A DNA stretch of 64,000 nucleotides from Ilex aquifolium. Taxonomy: Eukaryota > Streptophyta > Magnoliopsida > Aquifoliales > Aquifoliaceae. Under the pieces are notes generated by a model. It saw only the letters and a program-made list of their open reading frames with translations. It searched no databases and was not told the DNA's origin. The number at the start of each line of letters is the position of its first letter. Within the stretch, counting starts at the first letter, position 1. Both the position numbers and the translations under genes were made by a program. The stretch covers positions 9,496,551 through 9,560,550 of the forward strand of contig OX637391.1 of assembly GCA_951799425.1 (NCBI GenBank). The letters are read 5' to 3'. Shown here piece after piece: positions 11,461 to 21,521 of the stretch.

Positions 11461-12270
11461 TGTGTATATCTGTCTTTTATTCCACTTACTTTCATTTTTA
11501 GACCTACTATTACAGTGTCGCGCAAAACTATTTTTTGTTGGCTTTTCGATTCCTTCTCGTCTCTTTTGCTTTGTTTAGTACACAAGTTCCATGCATTTGG
11601 AGTAAGACTGAACCCTGAAGTGAGAAATTTTAGCAGGATGCTACAGATTAAGAAGACAGAATAATATGGAATTTTCTCATTACCATGATGTCCACGCATG
11701 TAATCCAGTTTTGACTTGGTTTTTTCTCTTTACAAGTTATTATTTTCTGATATATTAACTTTTTTTTTTTTATGTATATATTTGTACCTTGGCTTCCAAC
11801 TATCTTTTTAGAAAGTTTGCACTTTGTTCCGGGAATGATGTTCAGAGGGTGTTGTATGCTATAAAGTGCTAGGGAGCTGAATGGATCAGGCACCTGGACT
11901 GTGGCCTGATTGTTCTTATCTGACTTCATTCTGGGCTGGTACTGATCTATTGAGCTTGGAGATGGTATTTCAAGGCATGAAGCTAGATTGCTGGAGCTAT
12001 TCAAGTTTAAGAGACATTAAAAGTAATTAGAGATGGTTTAAATTCTCTTGAAGGATTAAAGCCATTTTTTCAATTTTTAGAACTTCTTGTAATTCATTCT
12101 TTTTGGAAATAAAATTGTTTTTTTTTTTTTTAAAAAAGATGTGAAATGTATGTTGAATGGAAAAGATGTGAAATGTATTAATTATGTTAGTTTTTTATTG
12201 AACAGAGGTATTATTGGTGTACAGGCGAAAAATTTTATTGGAATATCATTTTTTATGAATTATTTAAAAA
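11461..12270. other. CACTA interior after the captured exons, no gene seen
   Basis: AT-rich sequence with poly-T runs and no coding region I can support. It may be intron or 3' flank of the captured P-protein gene. Confidence 0.4.
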
Positions 12271-13034
12271 AAATGAATTTTTTTTCGACGAAATTAAAAT
12301 CGTCGCGAAAATTGTAGGAACAATCTTTTTCGCGACGATTTTTATACGTCGCAAATGTATTTATTCAATTATTTTTTACATTTTTTATTTATGTAAAAAA
12401 TTATTTGCGACGTTTTTTTTACGTCGCGAAAAATTAATTAAATTATTATTTTTATTTTTATTTATGTAAAACATTATTTGGGACGATTTTTTGACGTCGC
12501 AAAAAATTAATTAAATAATTATTTTTTACATTTTTTATTTATGTAAAAAATTATTCGCGACGATTTTTTTACGCCGCCAAAAATTAATTAAATTATTATT
12601 TTATACATTTTTATTTTGGTATAAAATTATTTGCGACGATTTTTTTTTGTCGCGAAAAATTAATTAAATAATTATTTTTTACATTTTTTATTTATGTAAA
12701 AAATTATTCGCGACGATTTTTTTACGTCGCCAAAAATTAATTAAATTATTATTTTTTACATTTTTATTTATGTAAAAAATTATTTGCGACGATTTTTTTA
12801 CGTCGCGAAAACTTAATTAAATTATTATTTTTTATTTTTTTACGCTGGTGGAATTGATTTTAGGTACGTTTTTTTCAACTTTTCGCGACGTTTTTATTTC
12901 GTCGCAAATTTTTTTTTTTGCGATGAAAATACTTTCTACGACGAGGCTATTGCGACGAAAAAAAAACGTCGAAAAAAATAGTTGGCGACGATTTTTTTTA
13001 ATTTAGCGACGAAAAAAATCGTCGCAAAAAACGA
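12271..13034. repeat. Right subterminal array of the CACTA element
   Basis: About eight units of roughly 75-80 bp with GCGACG and CGTCGC cores and an AT-rich spacer (TTATTTATGTAAAAAATTATT type). Read on the opposite strand the units match those of the left array, so the element carries long imperfect inverted subterminal regions beyond its 14-bp ends. Confidence 0.85.
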
Positions 13035-13048
13035 TTTTTGTTGTAGTG
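13035..13048 (-). repeat. Right terminal inverted repeat of the CACTA element
   Basis: TTTTTGTTGTAGTG, perfect complement of the left end, followed by the second TGC at 13049-13051. Confidence 0.95.
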
Positions 13049-13051
13049 TGC

Positions 13052-13232
13052 TGAGTTTCCTTGTAAATTGTAAAGAGTTCAATATATAAGGTTTGGGAGG
13101 GTTGTTCCAGTAAATTCGTGTGTGCTTCTTTGTGTGAGTTTCTGTCCCTGTTCTTGAGATTGTGTGGCTGGTTGCAGTGCAACGCCTTCACAGGTAGCCT
13201 CGAAACGAAAAACGAGTTGTTACTCCGTGACA
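13052..13232 (+). repeat. 3' LTR of the chromovirus, second part (181 bp)
   Basis: Resumes the LTR after the CACTA element and its duplicated TGC. It ends TCCGTGACA, whose last six bases are the inverse of the LTR start. Confidence 0.75.
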
Positions 13233-13425
13233 CCTGCCTTGAACTACTTATACGGTGAAATGAGTCATTGTCGTTGGTCGATGGCTAGTCTCTGGACACT
13301 GGCTTTTACAAACCTAGTTGAATCTGTTTCAAGCTTAGATTATTAATGAAATAATCAATTCTATTTGGAGTTAGCTACTTGAATCTAACTTTGTATTTAC
13401 AAGTGCATGTACAGGTCTTCACTGT
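13233..13425. other. Host flank, no feature seen
   Basis: Sequence between the end of the chromovirus LTR and the duplicated LRR-gene block. I see no gene or repeat in it. Confidence 0.4.
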
Positions 13426-13715
13426 ATGTTTCAAAACCACCTGAGTTTATTTATTCATAACTTGCTTCTATTAATACCACACCTACCATCTCTCTCTTTT
13501 TTTTTGACTTGAACCCTTGACCTCAAGAAAGGAAAGCCTTTGTGAAGGAATACCACACGTATCATCTCACACACATGTTTATTTTTAGTTTCATTTTCCC
13601 TTGATTTAGCACATAAAAGGCGGTTAGTGCCTGGCTAACCATTGGGAAAGGTTAGATGTATGCAGTCTTACTTCCGTATATGGGGTTGTTTTCAAGTTGT
13701 TGTAGTACATAGTCA

Positions 13716-14284
13716 TCTTTAACATTTACATTATTAAAGATGGAGGTGGAGGTGGTGGTGGTGGAGATGGGGGTGGAGGGCATTCTGGAGGAGGAGGAGG
13801 AGGAGGAGGGGGAGGGGGTGGGCAACTTGGTTCTGGAGGCTGAATGCAATCAGGGCATGGTCCATTTTCAGGAGGGTAGGCAGGGGAGGGACTTCACCAC
13901 CTATAATGATTTCTAGTGTTTCTCTTTTGCTTTGGGTGGCTGAAACATTGCTAGCTGCTTGGTGGAAGAATGAATAAGGGACAAAAAGGAAAAGAAGTAG
14001 AACTGTAGTTGAGGGACAGAGGTTTCCCATATCTCTCTTTTTCTCTCTCCAAAATGATGGCCTTTGCCATGGGAAAGAGGTTATCATATATACAGAGGAA
14101 AAGCAATCAATTTGGCTTTATTAACTGGTGGTGGGGGAGGGAATTGACAGAATTAAATCATGCAATGAAAACTAACATTATGCATGTGAATTTTGGAGAG
14201 AAAAGAGAAGAGAAGAACGTAGCTTTTAGAAAGTCGAAAAGAAAAGAGCAAGAAAGAAATGCGAATTCTTTAACATTTACATTA
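13716..14284. repeat. 18-bp direct repeats flanking a templated insert
   Basis: TCTTTAACATTTACATTA occurs at 13716-13733 and again at 14267-14284, while copy B of the block has it once (about 29803-29820). The DNA between the two copies is a second-hand copy of the 5' end of the LRR gene. The arrangement looks like repair of a broken end by copying a nearby template. Confidence 0.8.
13740..14030 (-). pseudogene. Truncated 5' fragment of the proline-rich LRR protein gene
   Basis: Starting at the same ATG as the full genes, the frame reads MGNLCPSTTVLLLFLFVPYS and the rest of the signal peptide. One base is missing near 13893, within the IIIGGGSPSP region, and shifts the frame. It then runs into the CCACCT-rich proline tract and stops at the insert boundary; the whole LRR domain is missing. 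About 240 bp of the gene's upstream region are included (14031-14266), with the TATATA element near 14086-14092. It is a gene relic, not a working gene. Confidence 0.85.
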
Positions 14285-14505
14285 ACACGGAAAACATTAT
14301 TTTTTATTTGTATTGGGAAAGGCCATTAAAAAGAGAGAATTATCATTCTCATACAAGTTGTGATGAAAGCGGAAAAAGAAAATGGGTGATATATATAGCG
14401 TTGCATTTAACCTATACAATTACATATGTTCTTATTTGGGAGAAGCTACATAGCAACGGCCTTCAGCCTTCAACAACTACTACACAGTTGCCTCATGGTG
14501 CATCG

Positions 14506-16059
14506 TTAAGGTGGCTCAATCAAAGCAGCATAAGAAGGCGATGGACGCATCGCACTCCTTGGTGCCCGGTCAGAAATGCCTTGTGTTATGGATTGATTAA
14601 TTTTACAAGGTATGTAGTTCAACGACCTTACGTCGGGGCAACACCTGTGCTGGGACAAGAAGGCCCCGCATTCGGCCGGACTTCTCTGTGACGGAAGATC
14701 CAGAATGCAATTCATGCTCACATCAAGCACTCCCTTCTTGATCAACTTCCTGCATTCTGGACCAACCTGCGTGAAATAGTTGAATTTCAAGGTAAGCTGA
14801 TCCAGATTCATGAGCTTGCATAACATTTCCGGCACCGGCCCGTAGAACTGGTTGTACGACAAGTTCATTTCCTCCATCCTCACCAGGCACCCGAAGGAGA
14901 GTGGTATCGGACCTGTCAATGAGTTCTTGCTGGCGTCGAAAACAGTTGCTTTTCTCAGCAACCCAATTTCATATGGGAGACAACCAGATAATTGGTTGTT
15001 CAAAAACAGCACTTCAAGCAATGTGTTTGAAGCTTGGCCAATGCTTTTTGGGATTGGACCTGTGAATTTGTTGTTTGCTAAGGTGAGGTAAAGCACTGGA
15101 GTACTGCCTAGATTATCTGGAATTTTTCCATCAAACATGTTGTTGTTGAGGAAGAGAACATCAAGGTCTAGTGTGAAAACTTGTGGCGGCACGAGTCCTG
15201 CTATATTGTTGAACCTGAGGTCCAAGAAGGTTAGGTTGGTGGCACCGAGAACGGTCATGGGGAACGTGCCGGTGAGATTGTTGTTGCTTAAGTCAAGCTC
15301 ATAGAAATGGGGGTTTTTGTTGATTTGGAATGGAATGTTTCCTGTGAAGTTGTTGGAGTTTACATGGAAGATGACAAGGTCTTTTAGATCTTCAATGAAG
15401 TAGTCGAAGGTAAGTTTTCCGTTCCTTCCGTTAAAGTTGAAACCGTTGAACTTGACGCCAACAACTCTAGTCTTACTTCGGACTTCAGAGCAGATGAAGC
15501 CTCTGTATGTGGAGCTGTCTTTGCAGATGTTATTGCCTTTCCAGGTTTTTGTAATGCCTTGAGGGTCATAGGTTATTCTGTTCCTGAATCTCTGGATTGC
15601 CTTGATGGCCATTTGGAGTTCAGGTGGAGGTGGAGGTGGAGGTGGTGGAGGTGGAGGTGGAGGTGGAGGTGGAGGTGGAGGTGGTGGAGGTGGAAGTGGA
15701 GGTGGTGGAGATGGGCGTGGAGGGCATTCTGGAGGAGGAGGTGGAGATGGGCGTGGAGGGCATTCTGGAGGAGGAGGTGGAGGTGGAGGTGGTGGAGATG
15801 GGGGTGGAGGGCATTCTGGAGGAGGAGGAGGAGGAGGGGGAGGGGGTGGGCAACTTGGTTCTGGAGGCTGAATGCAATCAGGGCATGACCCATTTTCAGG
15901 AGGGTAGGCAGGGGAGGGACTTCCACCACCTATAATGATTTCTAGTGTTTCACTTTTGCTTTGGGTGGCTGAAACATTGCTAGCTGCTTGGTGGAAGAAT
16001 GAACAAGGGACAGAAAGGAAAAGAAGTAGAACTGTAGTTGAGGGACAGAGGTTTCCCAT
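14506..16059 (-). CDS. Secreted proline-rich leucine-rich-repeat protein, copy 1 (LRR-extensin-like, At4g06744-like)
   Basis: Predicted 517 aa, no intron needed. Residues 1-30 form a signal peptide (MGNLCPSTTVLLLFLSVPCS, cut near AAS-NVS). Residues about 70-150 are a proline-rich tract with CPPPPP and CPPRPSPPPP repeats, like extensins. The rest is a plant extracellular LRR domain with about ten repeats of the LDLSNNNLTGTFP type, an N-terminal ICKDSSTYRGFIC cap and paired cysteines near the end. The family is taken to act in the cell wall; unlike classical LRX proteins the proline tract precedes the LRRs. I chose the ATG at 16059, not 16116: a TATATA lies at 16115-16120, so transcription should begin downstream of the first ATG, and only the second gives a clean signal peptide. 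A second gene of almost the same sequence lies at 30045-31628. The exact subfamily is inferred. Confidence 0.85.
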   Translation of the reverse strand: MGNLCPSTTVLLLFLSVPCSFFHQAASNVSATQSKSETLEIIIGGGSPSPAYPPENGSCPDCIQPPEPSCPPPPPPPPPPPECPPPPSPPPPPPPPPPECPPRPSPPPPPECPPRPSPPPPLPPPPPPPPPPPPPPPPPPPPPPPPELQMAIKAIQRFRNRITYDPQGITKTWKGNNICKDSSTYRGFICSEVRSKTRVVGVKFNGFNFNGRNGKLTFDYFIEDLKDLVIFHVNSNNFTGNIPFQINKNPHFYELDLSNNNLTGTFPMTVLGATNLTFLDLRFNNIAGLVPPQVFTLDLDVLFLNNNMFDGKIPDNLGSTPVLYLTLANNKFTGPIPKSIGQASNTLLEVLFLNNQLSGCLPYEIGLLRKATVFDASKNSLTGPIPLSFGCLVRMEEMNLSYNQFYGPVPEMLCKLMNLDQLTLKFNYFTQVGPECRKLIKKGVLDVSMNCILDLPSQRSPAECGAFLSQHRCCPDVRSLNYIPCKINQSITQGISDRAPRSAMRPSPSYAALIEPP

Positions 16060-16113
16060 ATCTCTCTTTTTCTCTCTCCAAAATGATGGCCTTTGCCATG
16101 GGAAAGAGGTTAT

Positions 16114-16122
16114 CATATATAC
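16114..16122 (-). promoter_or_regulatory. TATA box of LRR gene copy 1
   Basis: GTATATATG on the minus strand, about 55 bp before the chosen ATG. The same element is conserved in copy 2 (31682-31690) and in the broken fragment. It is well placed for a start of transcription near 16086. Confidence 0.6.
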
Positions 16123-17297
16123 AGAGGAAAAGCACTCAATTTCGCTTTATTAACTGGTGGTGGGGGAGGGAATTGACAGAATTAAATCATGCAATGAAAA
16201 CTAACATTATGCATGTGAATTTTGGAGAGAAAAGAGAAGAAAAGAACGTAGCTTTTAGAAAGTCGAAAAGAAAAGAGCAAGAAAGAAATGCGAATTCTTC
16301 ATTTTTGTTTGGGAATTTCCAGAAAAGAAAAAGGCGTAATTCCCGCCCTCTTTTTGGGTTTTAAAATAGAAAGAACAATTGAAAAATAAATAATTTTGTT
16401 AATTGGAAAGACAAAACAAGGATTTTCAGTTTCTAAAAACTAGAAACAATACATTACTTATGAACTCAATTTTTTTTCTCTCTCTCTCAGAGTTTATTAT
16501 TTTTTGGAAAGACGAAAAAATGTCTGAAAAAGTTCTCAATTCTTTTTATTTATTTTCTCTTCTTTCCTCTCAAAACCTCGGGCTTGAGTGCTGTAACTCA
16601 ATTTTCATTCAATTTCTTTCTTTTCTCTCAATAATCATTTCATCAACCAAGAGTAAAAAAGACATCACATTGCAAGCCACTCTGGGTTTGGAGGGTTTTG
16701 GTCCGTCCATTAAAATTCTTGGTCTATCATTCAGCTTGCTCTATTTTTATTGAGGAGAATTAGAATTAAAGGCGAGAATGCATAGTTTTGTAATACTTCA
16801 TATGATTATGATAAACTCGAACCCCAAACCAATCCCCCCACCGGGGCGGTTAAACAGTTCCTTGATTAATTAAGACTACTTCTTAATTCTCCCTTGATAA
16901 AATGAAGTTTTCCTTGTGTGGTTTGTCTAAATTTTACTCTAAAATTTACTAATCACGATAATATTTTGACAATTCTTAACATTTTCATTATTGTCAACTT
17001 TAAAATTACTTCGACGAGGTCCTCGTTTTTGCAAGTACTTTTAAAATACTTTTAGTTTATGATTAACGATGAGTTTTAAATATATAATTTTTCTTTTAAG
17101 GATATCATCCAAATACTTGGCCAATTGTGTACCGTGGCTTTAGTGTTTTTCAAACTAGTTTTAGCATAGGAATTCCCTAATAAGCTAAACATATAAGTGT
17201 TAAATAAATTGGAAATGTGATAAATCGACTGTTCATGACACATCATCTGTGATACGTGATCATCTTATGAAAAAGAAATTTTGGCCGCACAACGTGG
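16123..17297. other. Upstream region of LRR gene copy 1
   Basis: Conserved with copy 2 to about 17297. It contains a GCCCTCTTTTTGGGTTTT stretch, CT-rich runs and AT-rich DNA. No second gene is visible; presumably it includes the promoter. Confidence 0.5.
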
Positions 17298-17330
17298 AGT
17301 CTATTACCCATCTACGGCAGATTTATAACA

Positions 17331-17600
17331 TCTATAATATAAAACATGGCGGCTTCAACAAGTCGATCCTACGGTCTCAAATTCATTCATTCAACAGTCA
17401 AGAAATTATAATTTTTTTCCTTAATATTCCCCCCCTCCAAAAGTTAACGATTACGGCTGATCTTGAACATATCTTACCGTCTCAAATTCATTCATCTAAC
17501 AATCAAGAAATTAACATTTGTTTTCCTTAATATTTTTCCTCCCAACCAGTCAACGATTACGACTGATCTTGGAACACAAGATTTTCTCTGACATAATAAT
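17331..17600 (+). mobile_element. Helitron 5' end fragment
   Basis: Begins TCTATAATATAAAAC and continues GGCGGCTTCAACAAG, the same start as the Helitron units to the right. No matching 3' end belonging to it is clear, so it appears truncated or broken by later insertions. Confidence 0.6.
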
Positions 17601-18027
17601 TAAATTGGTCAAATTTGCCATTAATATCATCTGTGTAATGTAACATTTTGAATTTGTATAAGACATAATGATAACATTTTGATTAAAAAAAACAAGGACG
17701 TAGCTTAACACATTTCTATTGAATATAATTAATTTTAATTTTATTTGTTTAATTCATTTTCTCTAACTAACATGTCTTACACATATTTTGAATCAAAAGT
17801 TCAAGACTAATTTTTTTTAATCTCTTAAGAAAATCTAATGCTAATATATTCTTATAAATAAATAATTTTGAAATAACTTGTACTAATTAAAAAATAATAT
17901 TTTATAAATGATATTTGTAGATCTTTTTTTGATAAATTAGATTTTTTTGTTTGTATTAGATTTGACTCGATTTTGATTACATGTATATAAATTAATATTC
18001 GATTTTGATTCTATGTATATAAATTAA
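17601..18027. other. AT-rich DNA, nothing recognised
   Basis: AT-rich, stop-rich sequence between the Helitron fragment and the minus-strand Helitron; a short CGATTTTGATT phrase repeats near 17970 and 18000. No gene seen. Confidence 0.4.
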
Positions 18028-18934
18028 CTAGGGATAACCCGTGCCTGAAGGCATGGTGTAATATAAACCAACCAGTTAATTTAAAAAAAATTTACTTTAA
18101 ATTGATTTAATTAAAGAAATTGAAATCAATATAGATAGGTTGACATTTTTTAGCAATTACTATTTAGGCAGAAATTGCACTAACAATAGAATCCCAAAAA
18201 TTCGCAACTTGTCTACAAAATCAAAACCTCTTGAATTCACATTTCATAATCAAACATAACAATAATTAGAGTTCACAATCAAAATTCCCCTAAAAATCAC
18301 CATTCCGAGACCATCAATTCCAATCAAAATAAATCAATCACACATGTGTTTGGTTCACTTTACTACACTCGGTTCACACAACATACACGTAAAGAGAAAA
18401 CCAAGGCAAACAACCAACGACTGAAAGCACTTTGTAGCCCACGGAATTTAATGTAAGTTATTTTTTATTTCATTTAATTAAAGGAAGTGCAATCAATGTA
18501 GTAAATTTTTTTTTGGTCACATAAATCAATCAATCTACTAATAACCTGATATTTTTTCAAATTTTCGACATGGTTACTTTTGAAAATAGGAGATCGTGAA
18601 AATATGAACCTGTATACAGAACTCAAAAATGAATGAAACAACCAAAATAACAAGCAATTTCACATCAAGCCAAACATATATCCATAAACGTTTATTTAGT
18701 TCACTATATTAAACAGAAAATAAACAAAAACCCACGCAAATATGGTTAATTTGATACAGGTTAGTATTTATATCATTTAATTAAATAAAGTTAAATTAAT
18801 ATAATAATAACCTGCTATTTTTGCAAAATTTCGACATAATTTCCTTATAAAATAAAAGATCATAGAAATGTCAACATGTATACATAACTGAAAAATAAAC
18901 ATTACAATCCCCAAAAATCAAACAATCCATACCC

Positions 18935-18962
18935 AACAACCCGTGCCCAAGGACACGACGCA
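18935..18962 (-). mobile_element. Internal Helitron-like 3' end
   Basis: On the minus strand GTGTCCTTGGGCACGGGTTG resembles the terminal hairpin of this Helitron family. Its partner 5' end was not found. Confidence 0.5.
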
Positions 18963-19189
18963 ACCGTAGTTGCACATCGCAGTTGGAAATTGAGTTGGTG
19001 TAATTTTGGTAGAGGTGAATTTGTTTCTATTGGTATTAGTTTATTTCATTATCATTGCAAAAGAGCCTAGAGTACTGATATGTGTGGAGTTGTTTATAGT
19101 CGTAACTAAATTTTGTGATGTTAATATTAGATGTTGATGTTATTTTATCAAACAAGGCATTTCTGGAAAAATAATGTAGATTTTGATAA

Positions 19190-19333
19190 CTTCTTTCGAC
19201 AGTCTCAAATCGACTCATCCAACGGTCACAAAACATCCCTCTTAAAATCATTCACATTGAATTTTCCCCTCTCCTCCAAATCCATTATTTCTCACTTATG
19301 TTGCACCGTGTCTTCAGACATGGGTTATCGCAG
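19190..19333 (+). mobile_element. Helitron 3' end fragment, plus orientation, nested
   Basis: CAGTCTCAAATCGACTCATC then CACCGTGTCTTCAGACATGG and GTTATC match parts of the tandem Helitron units. The final CTAG has decayed to CGCAGG. It is a short relic inside the larger minus-strand Helitron. Confidence 0.5.
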
Positions 19334-20889
19334 GAGGAGTGTTTGAAACAGCAAGTCCAGTGGAGCAATAAAAATGAAACGTTACATATGAGCAGAAAAT
19401 AGAAATCCTTAATCCTAATAGGTTGCATAAAATGGGGGTAATGAGCCAAAAAATAAATAAATAAATAAAGACCAGCAAATCAAATTTAAAAACTGGGGGT
19501 CGATAAAAGATATATCATCCCTACAATTGTCAGAAAAATAGACCTCAACATAAACAATAACAATGCACAAATAAACTTGGAAAAATAAGAACAACCAAAT
19601 TTTGTTCATACATTCAATGTATTCCTTCATGAAAAGAACCTGTAGCAGTGGCCTGAAGCCTAGGCTAAATAGCGAGGAAATAGCAAATTTTGTTGTCATC
19701 AATGCCAAGCAGAAAATGGTCCTCCCCTCCCATAAATTATAAAAAAAAAAACCACATTAAGGTAATTGATGTTAGTATTTGCATCAATCGATGGCAACAT
19801 TTCCATCAAGCAAAAAATTTTGAAAAATGATCATTTTTGGAGCTTTCCACTAAATGTTTTGCCTGTGGTTTAAAAATTTTGTATGAGGAAAAAGGTGTTT
19901 GTATTTTTTTTAGATGAATCTAAGCTAAAATGAAGAGCCTGTCAATCAATATAAGTTACAATTAACACCTGACATCTAATTTTGAAATTTGAAGTGATAG
20001 TATGAGAACACAGAAAGTGCTTTCAAATTTCAATGCCTTTTAAACATTTCGACATATGAAGTGCCTAAAACATCTTGAAGCCAATATCCAGATCTCATTA
20101 GAGACACAAATCACTACACACACATATAATTGTAAGAGAACAATCATGGGGCCAACATTTAAGCCAAAAAAATTTCAATTTAAACTCACCATACTCCTAC
20201 ACAGCCTGATTAAAAATTTTGATCTACTCCTTCACAACCCAGTTCAAAAATTCAAACTACGAATAAATTCCATAAATTTGAAACGGCACTATATTTAACT
20301 CCTTGAGATCACACTCGAATTGAAAACCATCTTAACCAAGTAAGATAAATTGTTGTCAAATCGATTCGTTGCCCTCAAAATAACAAGAACCATTCAAAGT
20401 GATTCTACGATTCAAAAGTAGTCCCAATTATCAATGATAATCAATGACCCAAGAACAACTTGCATACCAAAGAACACTAACAAATTATGCATTACAAAAG
20501 CAAACACTAATTCAACCAACCTGGCTCACAGTACATCAATTTCTTTGTGTAAATGTTATCCCCATTGCTCACCTTAAACTGGTGTGATCCAATCTACAGA
20601 ACCCATAAAAACCATAATGCGCACACACAAACTTCATTTCAGTGAATTCACAAACAATGCATGTATCCCATTACTCAAATTTAATAGAATCACATTCACG
20701 AAATCAGTTTGTTTTTTTTCTCCATCAGAATCTCTTCTCGAATCGTCTTTCTCAATTTAATTCTCAAAAGCCTTAATCACGATAAATGTGGACACCGAGG
20801 AAAATCGTGCAAACATAGAAAGATCAATTGCACACAGAGTATTTGTAGATGCATAGAACAGACACACAAAGGTGATGAGAAGCTCGAAG

Positions 20890-21350
20890 AAAATGATATG
20901 GTTGATGTGATAGTGGTGTGGGGCTGTGGTGATGGCAGATCGTGGAGAGAGAGAGAAAGAGAGAGAGAGAGAGGGGGGGAGACTTGTGAAAGAGTTCTGA
21001 CGGAGTTTAGGTCGCCGTTGCCAGAGTGGGTTGGCGTGGTGGTGAGGAGAGAGGATAAAGGGGTGGTGGCTGTGATAGTGGTGTGGGGCTGTGGTGATGG
21101 CACATCGTCGTTGCCGGAGTGGGTCTGTCGGTGGGTCTCCAGAGTGGGTTGGCGTGGTGGTAAAGGGAGAGGATAAAGAGGTGATGACTATGATAATGGT
21201 GTGGAGCTGTGGTGATGACAGATCGTGGGTAGAGAGAGAGAAAGTGAGAGCGAGAGAGAGAGAGAGAGACATGGGAGGGGGCGATGGTGGAGAGGAGAGA
21301 GAGAGAGAAGGTTTGGCAGAGAGAGAGACGTCTGACAGTGAGTGAGGGTG
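20890..21350. repeat. GA-rich minisatellite inside the Helitron
   Basis: The phrase GGCTGTGGTGATGGCAGATC and its neighbours recur three times (about 20920, 21085 and 21207), separated by GA microsatellite runs. Open frames across it on both strands are low-complexity and not taken as genes. Confidence 0.65.
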
Positions 21351-21521
21351 AGAGAGAAAATTAGATTGGATGGAATTCAAATTCAAAATATTAAGGGGTA
21401 AATGTTAATTTCTTGATCGTTTGATGAATTGATTTGAGACCGTAGGATTTGTTTGTTGAAGCCGCCCTGTTTTATATTATAGATGTTTTTTAAGTTAATT
21501 CTATCATAATTCGTGGATTTA

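Larger units (their letters stand above)
4724..13048. mobile_element. Non-autonomous gene-capturing CACTA (En/Spm-like) transposon, 8,325 bp
   Basis: The ends are a perfect 14-bp inverted repeat, CACTACAACAAAAA at 4724-4737 and its complement at 13035-13048. It is flanked by a 3-bp target duplication, TGC at 4721-4723 and 13049-13051. CACTA ends plus a 3-bp duplication identify the superfamily. Long arrays carrying GCGACG/CGTCGC lie inside both ends and are complementary to each other, as is typical of subterminal transposase-binding regions. I see no TnpA- or TnpD-like coding region. The interior instead holds CT-rich leader-like segments, a short tandem repeat, AT-rich intron-like DNA and exons of the glycine decarboxylase P-protein. 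It inserted into the LTR of an older chromovirus. Confidence 0.92.
1..13232 (+). mobile_element. Ty3/Gypsy chromovirus, 3' part, interrupted by a CACTA element
   Basis: Gag, protease, reverse transcriptase, RNase H, integrase and a C-terminal chromodomain follow in Ty3/Gypsy order, then a purine-rich tract and a 3' LTR. The chromodomain places it among plant chromoviruses; the GGGGL tail after the chromodomain, running into the LTR, resembles the Galadriel clade, but that is a tentative reading. The 5' LTR and the start of gag lie outside the window. The LTR begins TGTCAC at 4100 and ends GTGACA at 13232, with an 8.3-kb CACTA insertion inside. The element is dead: two frameshifts and two stop codons break pol. 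CCTGC at 13233-13237 should be the target duplication, but the other copy is not in view. Confidence 0.9.
13426..17297 (-). repeat. Duplicated block, copy A (carries an LRR gene and an extra insert)
   Basis: From CCACCTGAGTTTATTTATTC to the GAAATTTTGGCC stretch near 17285 this matches 29511-32883 nearly base for base, including gene, 3' flank and about 1.2 kb of upstream sequence. Copy A additionally holds the 551-bp insert at 13734-14284. Outside the two boundaries the flanks differ completely. The blocks are in the same orientation about 16 kb apart. Confidence 0.88.
18028..21483 (-). mobile_element. Non-autonomous Helitron, about 3,456 bp, minus orientation
   Basis: Read on the minus strand it starts TCTATAATATAAAAC at 21483 and ends in a hairpin (GCC-TTCA-GGC core) followed by GGGTTATCCCTAG at 18028. 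These are the Helitron signatures: a TC start, a 3' hairpin and a CTAG end before a host T. No Rep/helicase coding region is visible, so it must have been moved by another element. Inside are further Helitron-like ends, minus orientation near 18935-18960 and plus orientation near 19300-19333, so older copies are nested. GA-rich low-complexity DNA fills 20940-21350. Confidence 0.75.

Noticed and set aside
15602..15871. Plus-strand glycine-rich open frame over LRR gene copy 1
   Set aside because: It is the reverse image of the proline tract (GGTGGA repeats); several frames are open there for the same reason. The LRR gene on the minus strand explains the sequence.
20757..21386. Minus-strand 209-codon serine/proline-rich frame in the Helitron
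   Set aside because: Low-complexity product of GA-rich minisatellite DNA; other frames are open too and no domain is seen.
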